32,588 bases of DNA from an uncultured Opitutia bacterium (GTDB lineage Bacteria > Verrucomicrobiota > Verrucomicrobiia > Opitutales > Opitutaceae): NCBI GenBank assembly GCA_903820035.1, contig CAIJFT010000004.1:1-32588 (forward strand), written 5' to 3'. A program made the position numbers and the translations under genes. Below the pieces are notes generated by a model, which worked only from the letters and a program-made list of their open reading frames with translations, ran no database searches and was not told where the DNA came from. Positions 1 to 7,953 of this stretch are shown in pieces. Within the stretch, counting starts at the first letter, position 1, and each line of letters starts with the position of its first letter.

Positions 1-60
1 GCGCACGAGTCCGGCGAGCTTCTTGTCGTCCTCCATCACGAGGATTTTCACGCGCCCCAT
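1..60 (-). CDS. OmpR-family response regulator, N-terminal 20 codons only
   Basis: Reading the reverse strand from the ATG at 60 gives an open frame running off the left edge. It contains the string ILVMEDDKKLAGLVR, which is the first beta strand, acidic pair and first helix of a two-component receiver domain. Known for the family: the acidic pair binds Mg2+ beside the phosphorylated aspartate, which lies outside this window. The K-x-L spacing is most like OmpR/PhoB/CusR-type regulators, but 20 residues cannot settle the subfamily. The gene is divergent from the truncated gene at 159. A palindrome-like site at 98-118 lies in the shared upstream region, so autoregulation is plausible. No partner kinase is visible. 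Confidence 0.62.
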   Translation of the reverse strand, partial: MGRVKILVMEDDKKLAGLVR

Positions 61-97
61 CAGCCGACCACCCGCTCGCGGGGTCAAGCCGCCAAAC

Positions 98-118
98 ATG
101 ACAGACTATTCATTTCAC
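98..118. promoter_or_regulatory. Candidate response-regulator box in divergent promoter
   Basis: ATGACA-GACT-ATTCAT followed by TTCAC. It aligns at 17 of 21 positions with the perfect palindrome ATGACA-GAAT-TGTCAT-TTCAG at 25842. The form (ATGACA, 4-base spacer, TGTCAT) resembles the box described for CusR-family regulators. It lies 38 bases upstream of the response-regulator start and 41 bases upstream of the gene at 159. The binding role is inference. Confidence 0.4.
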
Positions 119-158
119 CACGGGCGCGCGCTTCCTATCCGCCGGCGAGCGTCGACGG

Positions 159-690
159 ATGCCGCGCCTCCATCCCCTTCGCCTCGCCCTCGCATTAACC
201 GTCCTTCCGGCGGTCGCCCAGCCGCCCGGCACGGTGAAGCCGACCATCGCGCACACAATCACGCTCAACGCCTACGCGGACAGCGGGTGCGCGATCTTCA
301 TCAACGGTGAACTCGTGGCGATCGACGCGATCGATTTCCTGCCGCACAATCAGATCTCGAGCAATATCCTCCCCGAATACCCGATGACGATCGCCGTGCT
401 CGCGAAGGACAACGCCGAGCCCGCGACCGGCCTCGAGTACGGCAACAAAATCGGCGACGCCGGCTTCATCCTCAAACTCGGCGACGGCGCCGTCACCAAC
501 GCCAACGGGAAGGCGAAAGGTTTTTTCAAGGGACCGCTTAATTCCAACCTCACCAATCCCACCGTCGAACGCACGCCCCTCTCCGCCCGCTGGTACGCGA
601 CCGATTTCGACGACAGCGCCTGGGGTAACGCGACGGAGTACACCGCGGAGCACGGCAGCCCCCCGATCGCCAAGACCGTCCGCACTCTCG
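159..690 (+). pseudogene. Truncated secreted protein, 3' part lost, fused in frame to sigma gene
   Basis: The ATG at 159 opens a protein with a signal peptide (about residues 1-20, ending AVAQ). A dense domain follows, with YADSGCAIFINGEL, DFLPHNQISS, PEYPMTIAVLAKDN and GLEYGNKIGDAGFILKLGDG, up to a WYATDFDDSAWGNATEY segment near residue 165. These motifs recall a secreted Verrucomicrobia/Planctomycetes protein of unknown function that normally continues much further. Here the recognisable sequence stops near residue 168. After about 25 unrelated residues the frame runs without a stop into an ECF sigma factor (GTG 741). A secreted domain joined to a cytoplasmic sigma factor makes no topological sense, so I read this as a gene remnant whose stop was lost by deletion or insertion. 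It is divergent from the response-regulator gene, from whose shared promoter region it was probably expressed. The end coordinate is approximate. Confidence 0.6.
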
Positions 691-740
691 ATCTGAGCGT
701 ACCCCTTGCCTTCTCCCGGCGCTGCGGTAGCTCATTCGCC

Positions 741-1283
741 GTGCCGCCTGCCGACCCAGATACCGCCCGCTGGTTCGCCGCGAACATCCAGCAGCACGCC
801 GCCGCGCTGCGCGCATGGCTGGTACACGGCTTCGGCGCGCGACTAGCGGTCGACGACGTCATTCAAGAGGCGTTTCTCCGGGTGCTTCGCGCCCGGGAGA
901 AGGGCGAGTTGAAGGCGCCGAAGGCCTTTCTCTTTGCCATCGCGCGCAACCTCGCGCTCGACCAACTCCGCGGCCACGCGATCTCACGCACCGATTCCTT
1001 AGTGGAAGCGGACCTCTCAAACGTCCTGGATGACCATGCCAGCATCCCCGAGACCGTTGCCCGCGAGCAGGAGCGTGCCCTCTTGACCGAAGCCGTTCAG
1101 TCCCTGCCCGAGCGCTGCCGTCAGGTGATGACGCTGCGCCTAGTCTACAGCCTCACCCAGCGCGAAATCGGCGCAAGGCTCGGTATTTCCGACCGCACCG
1201 TCGCCGCACAGCTCGCGATCGGCACGGCCCGTTGCACGGAGCAGCTGCTACGCCGCGTCGACAGCCGTACCACCCCTCGATGA
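741..1283 (+). CDS. ECF RNA polymerase sigma factor (FecI-like)
   Basis: About 180 residues from the GTG at 741, the usual FecI length. Region 2 is visible as LAVDDVIQEAFLRVLRAR followed by AFLFAIARNLALDQLR. Region 4 is visible as LPERCRQVMTLRLVYSLTQREIGARLGISDRTVAAQL, a helix-turn-helix that contacts the -35 element. Known for the family: such sigma factors are held by a FecR regulator and released when a TonB receptor binds its ligand. The stop overlaps the FecR start (ATGA), so the two are translationally coupled, and a TonB receptor follows, giving a complete surface-signalling cassette. The start is uncertain: the frame is open upstream to 159 through the gene remnant, no clear Shine-Dalgarno precedes 741, and GTG 741 was chosen because homology begins just after it (DPDTARWFAANIQ). 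Confidence 0.85.
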   Translation: MPPADPDTARWFAANIQQHAAALRAWLVHGFGARLAVDDVIQEAFLRVLRAREKGELKAPKAFLFAIARNLALDQLRGHAISRTDSLVEADLSNVLDDHASIPETVAREQERALLTEAVQSLPERCRQVMTLRLVYSLTQREIGARLGISDRTVAAQLAIGTARCTEQLLRRVDSRTTPR

Positions 1284-2305
1284 AACGCCCCGAGCTCGAC
1301 TCCCCCGGCGCCCAGCGCCGCGCCCATGCCGCCGCCGACTGGCTCGTGCGCCGTGACCGCGGCCTCACCGCCGCGGAGCAGGACGAGTTCCTCGGGTGGC
1401 TCGCCGCCGATCCGCGCCACGGCGAGTGGCTCGCGCTGCACCGCCAGACCGTCGGCAATTTCACCGCCCTCGCGCATTGGCGCCCGGAGCATAGCGCGGA
1501 GCCAAACCCCGATCTCCTCGCGCCACCCCGGCGAAAGATTTACTGGTTCGCCCCCACGTTGCTGGCAGCCGCGGCCGCGATCGCGATCGCGTTGGTCTGG
1601 TGGCGCCCGCCTTCGGCGATATTGACCACCGCGCCGATCGCGAGCACGGACCTAAAACGCCGGATCCTCGATGAAGGCTCCTCCGTGGAACTGAACCACG
1701 GCGCCGTCGTGACCACGCACTTCAGCGCAACCGAGCGCCGGGCGACACTCGTCCGCGGCGAGGCTCTCTTCACCGTGGCGAAAGACCCGTCGCGCCCCTT
1801 TATCGTGCGCGCCGACGGCGTCGACGTCCGGGCCGTCGGCACGGCCTTCAGCGTGCGCCTCGACCCCGGCGCCGTCGTAGTGCTCGTCACCGAAGGCAGC
1901 GTCGCACTGGCGCGCACGGAAACGGTCCCCCAAGTCGCCGAAGACAAGAATCCGCGTCCTCCGTCCTCCGAAATCTCCGCCGGCCACCGCGCCACGGTGT
2001 CGCGCACCAAAGCGGAGCCTCCACAGATCACCCAGGTTTCACCCAAGGTTATAGCCCAGCAGCTCCACTGGCAGCCGCAGCTGCTCGACTTTTCGTCGGC
2101 GCCGCTCGCCGTCGCCGTCGCCGAGTTCAACGGCCGCAACCGCGTGCAATTCATCCTCGCCGATGAAGAACTGGCCGCCCTGCCCATCGTGGCCTCGATC
2201 CGTTCGGACAACGTCGAGGGTTTCGCCAAGTTCCTCGCGGCCGCGCCCGGAGTCGAAATCAAGCGCCGCGGAGAGACCGAGATCATCGTCCGGCGGAAGC
2301 GCTAA
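1280..2305 (+). CDS. FecR-family anti-sigma / transmembrane sensor
   Basis: 341 residues from the ATG at 1280, which overlaps the sigma stop by the ATGA arrangement. Residues 1-60 resemble the DUF4880 cytoplasmic sigma-binding region (AADWLVRRDRGLTAAEQDEFLGWLAADPRH). One membrane helix lies at about 88-107 (FAPTLLAAAAAIAIALVW). The periplasmic FecR domain follows at about 110-215, with RADGVDVRAVGTAFSVR and VLVTEGSVAL. The C-terminal 75 residues (LLDFSSAPLAVAVAEFN to VEIKRRGETEIIV) look like an STN/secretin-type fold that would meet the receptor's signalling domain. Family role: an inner-membrane relay controlling the ECF factor encoded just before it. An upstream start at 1232 in the same frame is possible but lies inside the sigma gene and adds residues without family similarity. 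Confidence 0.92.
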   Translation: MKRPELDSPGAQRRAHAAADWLVRRDRGLTAAEQDEFLGWLAADPRHGEWLALHRQTVGNFTALAHWRPEHSAEPNPDLLAPPRRKIYWFAPTLLAAAAAIAIALVWWRPPSAILTTAPIASTDLKRRILDEGSSVELNHGAVVTTHFSATERRATLVRGEALFTVAKDPSRPFIVRADGVDVRAVGTAFSVRLDPGAVVVLVTEGSVALARTETVPQVAEDKNPRPPSSEISAGHRATVSRTKAEPPQITQVSPKVIAQQLHWQPQLLDFSSAPLAVAVAEFNGRNRVQFILADEELAALPIVASIRSDNVEGFAKFLAAAPGVEIKRRGETEIIVRRKR

Positions 2306-2330
2306 TCCCCACCGCGCCAAGCGCGCCCCT

Positions 2331-2804
2331 TTGCCCACACGCGCAACAGTATTCCGCCACCCTGAAGTTTCCTTTAGTGAAACCGCCGGGCTGAGACGTC
2401 TCCGTTCGCTTGCCCTCGTTCTTGCCACGTCCTGTCACCGCCTTATCCGACGGTGCGCTTTCTCTTTCGCCGTGCTCATCGGCGCCGCGGCAGTGGCGAC
2501 CGAAGCGCCGCAGTGGTTCGATGTGCCCGCCGGCGATGCGACCGAAACACTCAAACTCGCAGCCCGCCAGGGCTGCCTTGAAATTGCTTTCTTCGCCGAG
2601 ACCGTGCGCGGCGTTCACACCGCGGCGCTCCGGGGCAACTTCGCACCGCATGAGGCCCTCAGCCGATTGGTGGCCGGCACCGACCTCGCCCTCATCGTCA
2701 ATGATCCATCCGGCACGCTCACTATTCGCCGCGCGGATCGTCGCGGCACCGCGCGCCAGACTCCACCCGACCAGCCGGCCCTACCCTCTCACTCTCCATC
2801 GCTC
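2331..2804 (+). other. STN signalling domain, in-frame 5' extension of the TonB receptor
   Basis: This stretch is open in the same frame as the receptor that follows. It encodes a hydrophobic signal-like segment (CAFSFAVLIGAAAVATEA), then an STN domain: FDVPAGDATETLKLAARQGCLEIAFFAETVRGVHTAALRGNF, then the LSRLVAGTDLALIVNDPSGTLTIRRAD strand ending. Known for FecA-type receptors: the periplasmic STN domain contacts FecR. No ATG exists in this frame after the FecR stop. Possible starts are TTG 2331 (25 bases after FecR) and CTG 2391; GTG 2472 would cut into the signal segment. No Shine-Dalgarno marks any of them. The segment ends at a second, complete signal peptide starting at ATG 2805, so it may be an extended receptor isoform, a released STN peptide, or a relic. 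Confidence 0.6.
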
Positions 2805-5800
2805 ATGAAATCAAAACGTCTTCTGACTATCCTTTCCGGCTTCCTCGCAGCGGCGTTTTATCCCGCAAATCCGGTCCACGCGGCCGACGGCCCGCCCGCC
2901 GCCTCCCGTCAAACCTCCGCGGTCACCGGCCGCGTGCAGAATGTCGTCACCGGCCAGTACCTGAACAACGCCCGCATCACCGTGCTCGGCACCGATCTCG
3001 TGGCCTTCACCGATGCAACCGGCACTTACCGCCTCGCAGGCGTTCCGGCCGGTCGGATCGAACTGGCGGTCTTCTACACCAATCTCGACCCCCAGACGAT
3101 CGCCTTGGTCGCCGCGCCCGGCGAGACGATCGAGCACAACGTCAACCTCACCAGCGTCGCGCGCTACGGCGGAGACAGCCACGTCGTGGCCCTCAAGGCG
3201 TTTACCGTCGCGGCCGACCGGGAAACCGATGCCCAGGCCATCGCCAACAACGAGCAGCGCTTCGCGCCCAATCTCAAAAACGTGATGTCGACCGACTCAC
3301 TGGGCGACGTTTTCGGCAGCAGCGTCGGCGAGTTTTTAAAATTCATCCCCGGCGTGACGGCGAACTACGACAATGCCTCGGTTGTCGGCATCTCCATCCG
3401 CGGCATTGGCGGCGCGATGACGTCGGTCTATTCGGACGGAGCACCGATGGTGAGTGCCGGCACCTCGACCAACCGCTCCTTCGACACCAACAGCATGGCG
3501 CTGAACGACGTGGCCCGCATCGAAGTCACCAAGGTGCCCACGCCGTCGACCCCCGCCGACTCTCTCGCCGGCTCGGTAAACATGGTCAGCAAGAGTGCGT
3601 TCGAACGCAGCAAGGCCCAACTCCGCTACGGCCTCAACCTCGTGGGCAACGGGGAAAACCTCTATCTCCGCAAGATGCCGCGCGCCTACGACGACCGCGA
3701 CGTGTGGAAGATCAATCCCGGGGTCGACTTCGACTTTACGCTTCCGGTGAACAAGAACTTCGGCCTCATCCTGACCGGGCTCTACACCAACCGCTACAAC
3801 GAGCAGCACATCTCGCAGATGACGTTCGCCACGTCCGGCACGGGCGCGTCGATCAGCCGGCCGTATCTGCAATCGCACCTCGCGGCCGACGATCCGCGCA
3901 ACGAGGCGAGAAAGACCCTCGGCTTCAAGGCCGACTGGCGCGTCACGCCCCACGCCGTGCTGTCGTTCAGCGGTCAGTGGAACGAACTCGTTCACTCCAT
4001 CGGCAATAACCGTCTCACGCCCAACGTCGGCGCGGTCGCCGCTCCCACCCCGGCCACCGGCACGCCGTTCAGCTTCGGCGACGACTTCACGATCGGCGCC
4101 GCGGGTCGCGGTTCCGTGACGATGTCGATGACGAACCAGCGCTACGAACAGCGGCTCACCGCGGCCAAGACCAACTATCGCTTCGACGACGGCACGTGGA
4201 AAATCGAAGCCTCCCTCAGCCGCTCCTATTCGAAGATCCTGCGGCGCAACACGGAGCACGGCCATTTCCACCAAGTGGATGCCACGCTTATCGTGCCCGT
4301 GCGGGTCAGCTTTCTCGACATCCGGCCCGACAATCCCGGTCGCGCGGAGGTGTTCAACGCCGCCAACCAGCGCGTCGACCTCACCGAGGTGAAAAACTAC
4401 CAGATCACGACGGCCGTCGACCAGCCGTTGAATCGTCAACTCGACGTTGATGCAGGCAACTTGAACGTCCGCCGCCGCCTCAATTTCCTACCGGTGCCCT
4501 TCGCCCTCCAGGCCGGAAGTTCCGTCGGCATCCAGACGATCGACACGCGCAACTACACGCGCAACTGGACCTACAATGGTCCTGACGGCGATCCCGCCAC
4601 ACCCGACAGCCCCGCGCCCTATCTGATGCGCGCCTATGTGCAGCAGCCGACTGGCTACGGCTACGACGACCGGCTGCCGTGGTTCTCACCCCGCCACGTG
4701 TGGTCCGCCTTCCAGAACAACCCCAGGCTCTTCACCCAGACGCCGGCGCAGTTGGTCGCCCAGGAAATCTCGCGCCTCGGGGCGTCGGAGTATTTGCAGG
4801 AGAAAGTGACCGCCGGCTATCTGCAGGCCGAAACCAGTCTCTTCCGCAACCGGCTGAAGGTGCTCACGGGCGTGCGCTACGAGAAGACCGACGACAACGG
4901 CCGGGGCCTGCGCTACGATCCCAACTCTGTGTTTGCGCGGAACGCCGACGGAACATTCGCGCGCAACGCTGCCGGCGCCCGCATCCGGCGCCCCGAGGCC
5001 GGCGCCGCCAACTCGCTGGAGGAGGCACTTCTCACGCGACAGGAGCGCGCCTATCGGGCCGAGCGCACTTACGACGGCTTCTATCCCAGCCTGCACCTGA
5101 CCTACGACCTCCGGGAAAATTTCCTGCTGCGCCTCGCCTACGCAAAGACCTACGGGCGCCCCAACTTCACCGACATCATCCCGAACGCCACCATCAACGA
5201 GGCCGATCTCACGGCCGCCGAGCTCGCCGATCCCACGCTGATCAAGGGCACCATCACCGTGCGCAACACCGCCCTGCGCCCGTGGTCCGCCGACAACTAC
5301 GACCTCTCGCTCGAATATTACACGCCGCAAGGGGGCCTCTTCAGCGGCGGCGTCTTCGTGAAGGAGATCCGGGACTTTTTCGGCTCGGAGGTGAGGCTCG
5401 CGACGGCCGCCGATCTCGATGCCGCGGGCCTTGACCCGCGTTATGTGGGTTGGAACCTGAGCACCAAGTTCAACGCCGGCAACGCGCGCGTGTCGGGCGT
5501 GGAGTTCAACATCCGGCAGCCCTTGCGCGGCCTCGGCCGCTGGGGCAGCCCTTTCACAATTTTCGCCAACGCCACCCGGCTCCGGCTCGAGGGCAACCAG
5601 ATGGCGTCGTTCGCAACATTCATCCCGAAGAGCGCCAACTGGGGCGCGTCGTTCAGCCGCAAGCGGATCACGGCCGTTGTGCGCTGGAACTACCGCGGCC
5701 TCGACCAGAACGCCGCGGTGCCGGCCTTCGGGCCCGACGCGTTCGGCTACATCAAGGCGCGCACTACGCTCGATCTTAGCTCCGCCTACCAGCTCACGTC

Positions 5801-5951
5801 CCGCCTTTCGCTCAACGCGAGCGTGAACAACCTCTTCAACGAACCGCAGGTGGCGCTGCGCTACGGCTCGCAGACCCCCGCCTACGCGCGCCAGTTCAAC
5901 ACCCGCAACTTTGGCGCGATGCTGTCCCTCGGCGTCAAAGGCACGTTCTGA
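2805..5951 (+). CDS. TonB-dependent outer-membrane receptor with carboxypeptidase-like N-domain
   Basis: 1048 residues from the ATG at 2805, chosen because it starts a textbook signal peptide (MKSKRLL, hydrophobic core, cleavage after NPVHA). Residues about 37-115 form a CarboxypepD_reg-like beta domain (AVTGRVQNVVTGQYLNNARITVLGTD). A plug follows, with VGEFLKFIPGV, SIRGIGG, RIEVTKVPTPSTPADSLAGSVNMVSKSAFE, then a beta barrel ending FGAMLSLGVKGTF with the terminal Phe used for outer-membrane assembly. The architecture matches the TonB-Xanth-Caul/SusC-like receptors that import oligosaccharides or chelates. The frame is open upstream through an STN domain, which together with the preceding sigma/FecR pair argues for a FecA-like signalling receptor. 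It is followed after 5 bases by a secreted FAD oxidoreductase, presumably cotranscribed. The ligand cannot be told from sequence. Confidence 0.93.
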   Translation: MKSKRLLTILSGFLAAAFYPANPVHAADGPPAASRQTSAVTGRVQNVVTGQYLNNARITVLGTDLVAFTDATGTYRLAGVPAGRIELAVFYTNLDPQTIALVAAPGETIEHNVNLTSVARYGGDSHVVALKAFTVAADRETDAQAIANNEQRFAPNLKNVMSTDSLGDVFGSSVGEFLKFIPGVTANYDNASVVGISIRGIGGAMTSVYSDGAPMVSAGTSTNRSFDTNSMALNDVARIEVTKVPTPSTPADSLAGSVNMVSKSAFERSKAQLRYGLNLVGNGENLYLRKMPRAYDDRDVWKINPGVDFDFTLPVNKNFGLILTGLYTNRYNEQHISQMTFATSGTGASISRPYLQSHLAADDPRNEARKTLGFKADWRVTPHAVLSFSGQWNELVHSIGNNRLTPNVGAVAAPTPATGTPFSFGDDFTIGAAGRGSVTMSMTNQRYEQRLTAAKTNYRFDDGTWKIEASLSRSYSKILRRNTEHGHFHQVDATLIVPVRVSFLDIRPDNPGRAEVFNAANQRVDLTEVKNYQITTAVDQPLNRQLDVDAGNLNVRRRLNFLPVPFALQAGSSVGIQTIDTRNYTRNWTYNGPDGDPATPDSPAPYLMRAYVQQPTGYGYDDRLPWFSPRHVWSAFQNNPRLFTQTPAQLVAQEISRLGASEYLQEKVTAGYLQAETSLFRNRLKVLTGVRYEKTDDNGRGLRYDPNSVFARNADGTFARNAAGARIRRPEAGAANSLEEALLTRQERAYRAERTYDGFYPSLHLTYDLRENFLLRLAYAKTYGRPNFTDIIPNATINEADLTAAELADPTLIKGTITVRNTALRPWSADNYDLSLEYYTPQGGLFSGGVFVKEIRDFFGSEVRLATAADLDAAGLDPRYVGWNLSTKFNAGNARVSGVEFNIRQPLRGLGRWGSPFTIFANATRLRLEGNQMASFATFIPKSANWGASFSRKRITAVVRWNYRGLDQNAAVPAFGPDAFGYIKARTTLDLSSAYQLTSRLSLNASVNNLFNEPQVALRYGSQTPAYARQFNTRNFGAMLSLGVKGTF

Positions 5952-5956
5952 CCGGC

Positions 5957-7588
5957 ATGATGCGCACCGCTTCCCTCCTGTTCTACGGGTGCGGGTGCCT
6001 GCTCGCCGTGATCGCACGCGGGGCCACCGCGATCGAGACCTGCGACGTCGCCATCTACGGCGCAACCAGCAGCGGCGTGATTGCGGCAGTGCAGGCCGCC
6101 CGCATGGGAAAGTCCGTCGTGCTATTGGAGCCCGGCCGACACATGGGCGGAATGACCACGGGCGGCCTCGGCGCCACCGATACCGGCCGCGTGGAAGCCA
6201 TCGGCGGTTTGGCGCGCGAGTTTTACGAGCGCATCGCCCGAAAATACGACGACGACCGCTACTGGACCCACCAGAGCCGCGACCAATATATTCCACCGGG
6301 GCCCGCCAGCCGCGCCGCCGACCGCCGCGTGATGTGGACCTTCGAGCCCAAGGTCGCAGCGGAAGTCTTCGCCGACATGATGCGCGAGCAAGGAATCGCC
6401 GTGCGTTTCCGCGAGCGCCTCGTGCCGAAAATCGGCGTGACCAGGGAAGGCGGCCGCATCGTGGAACTTGTCCTCGAGAGCGGCGCGCGGATCCGCGCCA
6501 AGATGTTTATCGACGCCAGCTACGAAGGCGACCTGATGGCTTGGGCGGGTGTCGCCTACACCGTCGGCCGCGAATCGACCCAAGCCTACGGCGAGAGCCT
6601 CAACGGCATCTCGACCAAATACACCTACCGCCACGAGCGGAAAGACGAGATCGACGCCTACGTGATTGTCGGCGATCCGGCGAGCGGCCTGCTCCCCACG
6701 GTGGAGGCGCGGCGCATGACCGAGGGCGCGGCGGACCCGGGCATCATGGCCTCCTGCTTCCGGATGTGCCTCACCAACCAGCCGTCCAACCGGCTGCCAA
6801 TTGAAAAGCCGGCCGCCTACCAGGAGCAGCACTACGAGCTGCTCCTGCGTTCGATCGAGGCGGGGCGCACGGACAAGTTTTTCAACCTCCTTGCCATGCC
6901 CAACGGCAAGACGGACAGCAACTGCACCGAGCCGTTCTCCACGAACTTCGTCGGCATGAACCACGGTTATCCCGACGGCGACTACGCCGCGCGGGAAAAA
7001 ATCGTGACGGCGCACCGGAACTACCAACTCGGCTTCCTCTGGACCTTGCAACATCACCCGCGCGTGCCGGAGCTGGTGCGGCAGACGATGCTCGCCTGGG
7101 GCTTGCCGAAGGACGAATTCGCGGAGCACGGCAATTGGCCCCCTCAACTCTACATCCGCGAAGGCCGGCGCATGATCGGCGAACTCGTGATGCTTCAGCA
7201 GCATTGCGAGAAACTGCGGCCGGTGGCTGAACCCATCGGACTGGGCTCCTACACGATGGATTCGCACTACGTGAGCCGCTTCGCGGACGAGCGTGGCAAA
7301 GTTCGGCACGAGGGAAACTTCGACCGACACGTCAGCCCTTATGGCATCGGCTACCGCGCCCTCGTGCCCAAGGCCGACCAGTGCCGGAATCTACTCGTGT
7401 CTGTCTGTCTCTCCGCCTCCCACGTGGCCTATGGCTCCATTCGCATGGAACCCGTGTTCATGATTCTGGGCCAGTCAGCGGCCACCGCCGCCTGCCTCGC
7501 GATCGACGCTGATACGTCCGTGCAGCAACTGCCCTACGCCAGACTGCGCGACCGGCTCGTCGCGGACAAGCAGGTGCTGGAGTTCTAG
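5957..7588 (+). CDS. Secreted FAD-dependent oxidoreductase (FAD_oxidored type)
   Basis: 543 residues; ATG at 5957, with another Met at the next codon. Residues 1-25 are a Sec-like signal peptide ending ARGATA. The FAD-binding Rossmann start is CDVAIYGATSSGVIAAVQAARMGKSVVLLEP (loop G35-A-T-S-S-G40), followed by GRHMGGMTTGGLGATDTG. Later segments typical of the family include ARIRAKMFIDASYEGDLMAWAGV, ANWPPQLYIREGRRMIGE-like PQLYIREGRRMIG, and a C-terminal SASHVAYGSIRMEPVFMILGQSAATAA. The same blocks occur in the paralogue at 29095. The substrate is unknown; the position directly after the receptor suggests periplasmic oxidation of the imported ligand. No twin-arginine motif is present, although FAD proteins are usually exported folded. 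Confidence 0.88.
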   Translation: MMRTASLLFYGCGCLLAVIARGATAIETCDVAIYGATSSGVIAAVQAARMGKSVVLLEPGRHMGGMTTGGLGATDTGRVEAIGGLAREFYERIARKYDDDRYWTHQSRDQYIPPGPASRAADRRVMWTFEPKVAAEVFADMMREQGIAVRFRERLVPKIGVTREGGRIVELVLESGARIRAKMFIDASYEGDLMAWAGVAYTVGRESTQAYGESLNGISTKYTYRHERKDEIDAYVIVGDPASGLLPTVEARRMTEGAADPGIMASCFRMCLTNQPSNRLPIEKPAAYQEQHYELLLRSIEAGRTDKFFNLLAMPNGKTDSNCTEPFSTNFVGMNHGYPDGDYAAREKIVTAHRNYQLGFLWTLQHHPRVPELVRQTMLAWGLPKDEFAEHGNWPPQLYIREGRRMIGELVMLQQHCEKLRPVAEPIGLGSYTMDSHYVSRFADERGKVRHEGNFDRHVSPYGIGYRALVPKADQCRNLLVSVCLSASHVAYGSIRMEPVFMILGQSAATAACLAIDADTSVQQLPYARLRDRLVADKQVLEF

Positions 7589-7652
7589 CCCGCTAACGTT
7601 TATTAACCTAGGGACTTATTTTTCGTTAATTTTATTATGCTAGGCTCGGTCC
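7589..7652 (+). promoter_or_regulatory. AT-rich upstream region of decayed repeat-domain gene
   Basis: A short island far richer in A and T than the surroundings, with a possible -10 (TATTAT, 7633-7638) but no good -35 at standard spacing. Two imperfect copies of a CGTT-rich stretch ending in CTAGG lie side by side (about 7592-7611 and 7624-7644). It probably served as the promoter of the gene remnant that follows. Confidence 0.3.
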
Positions 7653-7953
7653 ATGAAAGCGGGCCTCGGTTCGGGGTTCGCCCGTTTCACGACCGGAGTC
7701 GCGCGGGCGGCGGCTTGGTTTTCCCCCGGCCACGCCGCCGAACCCGACCCGGCCCGACTCGTTAACATCGCGACCCGCGCCCAAGTCGGTGGCGCTGCCG
7801 GCACCCCGATTGCCGGATTTGTCGTCAGCGGCACCGCCACCAAAAAAGTCCTGATCCGCGCGGCCGGCGCGGCAGATCGAAGTCAGCACTGGCGTCGCGT
7901 GGGTCGAAATCCATGACGCCGCTACGCTCGGCCGAAATGCTTACCTCGGGTGA
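7653..7953 (+). pseudogene. Frameshifted, internally deleted fragment of repeat-domain secreted protein
   Basis: From ATG 7653 the frame gives a signal-like start, then PARLVNIATRAQVGGAAGTPIAGFVVSGTATKKVLIRA. This matches the start of the repeat module in the metallophosphoesterase at 19874 (ARLVNLATRVSVGGNAGTPIPGFVVAGTG). Homology then breaks near 7870 and the frame ends at 7916. In the next frame, 7882-7953 encodes STGVAWVEIHDAATLGRNAYLG and a stop, which matches the end of the same module (TTGVALVEIYE). The middle of the module, about 85 residues, is missing. So one module has lost its centre and gone out of frame. It abuts the MFS transporter stop at 7954. Confidence 0.7.

Noticed and set aside
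159-1283. A single 374-residue secreted ECF sigma factor
   Set aside because: A signal peptide and extracellular domain on a cytoplasmic sigma factor is not workable; homology shows two unrelated parts, so it was split into remnant and sigma gene.
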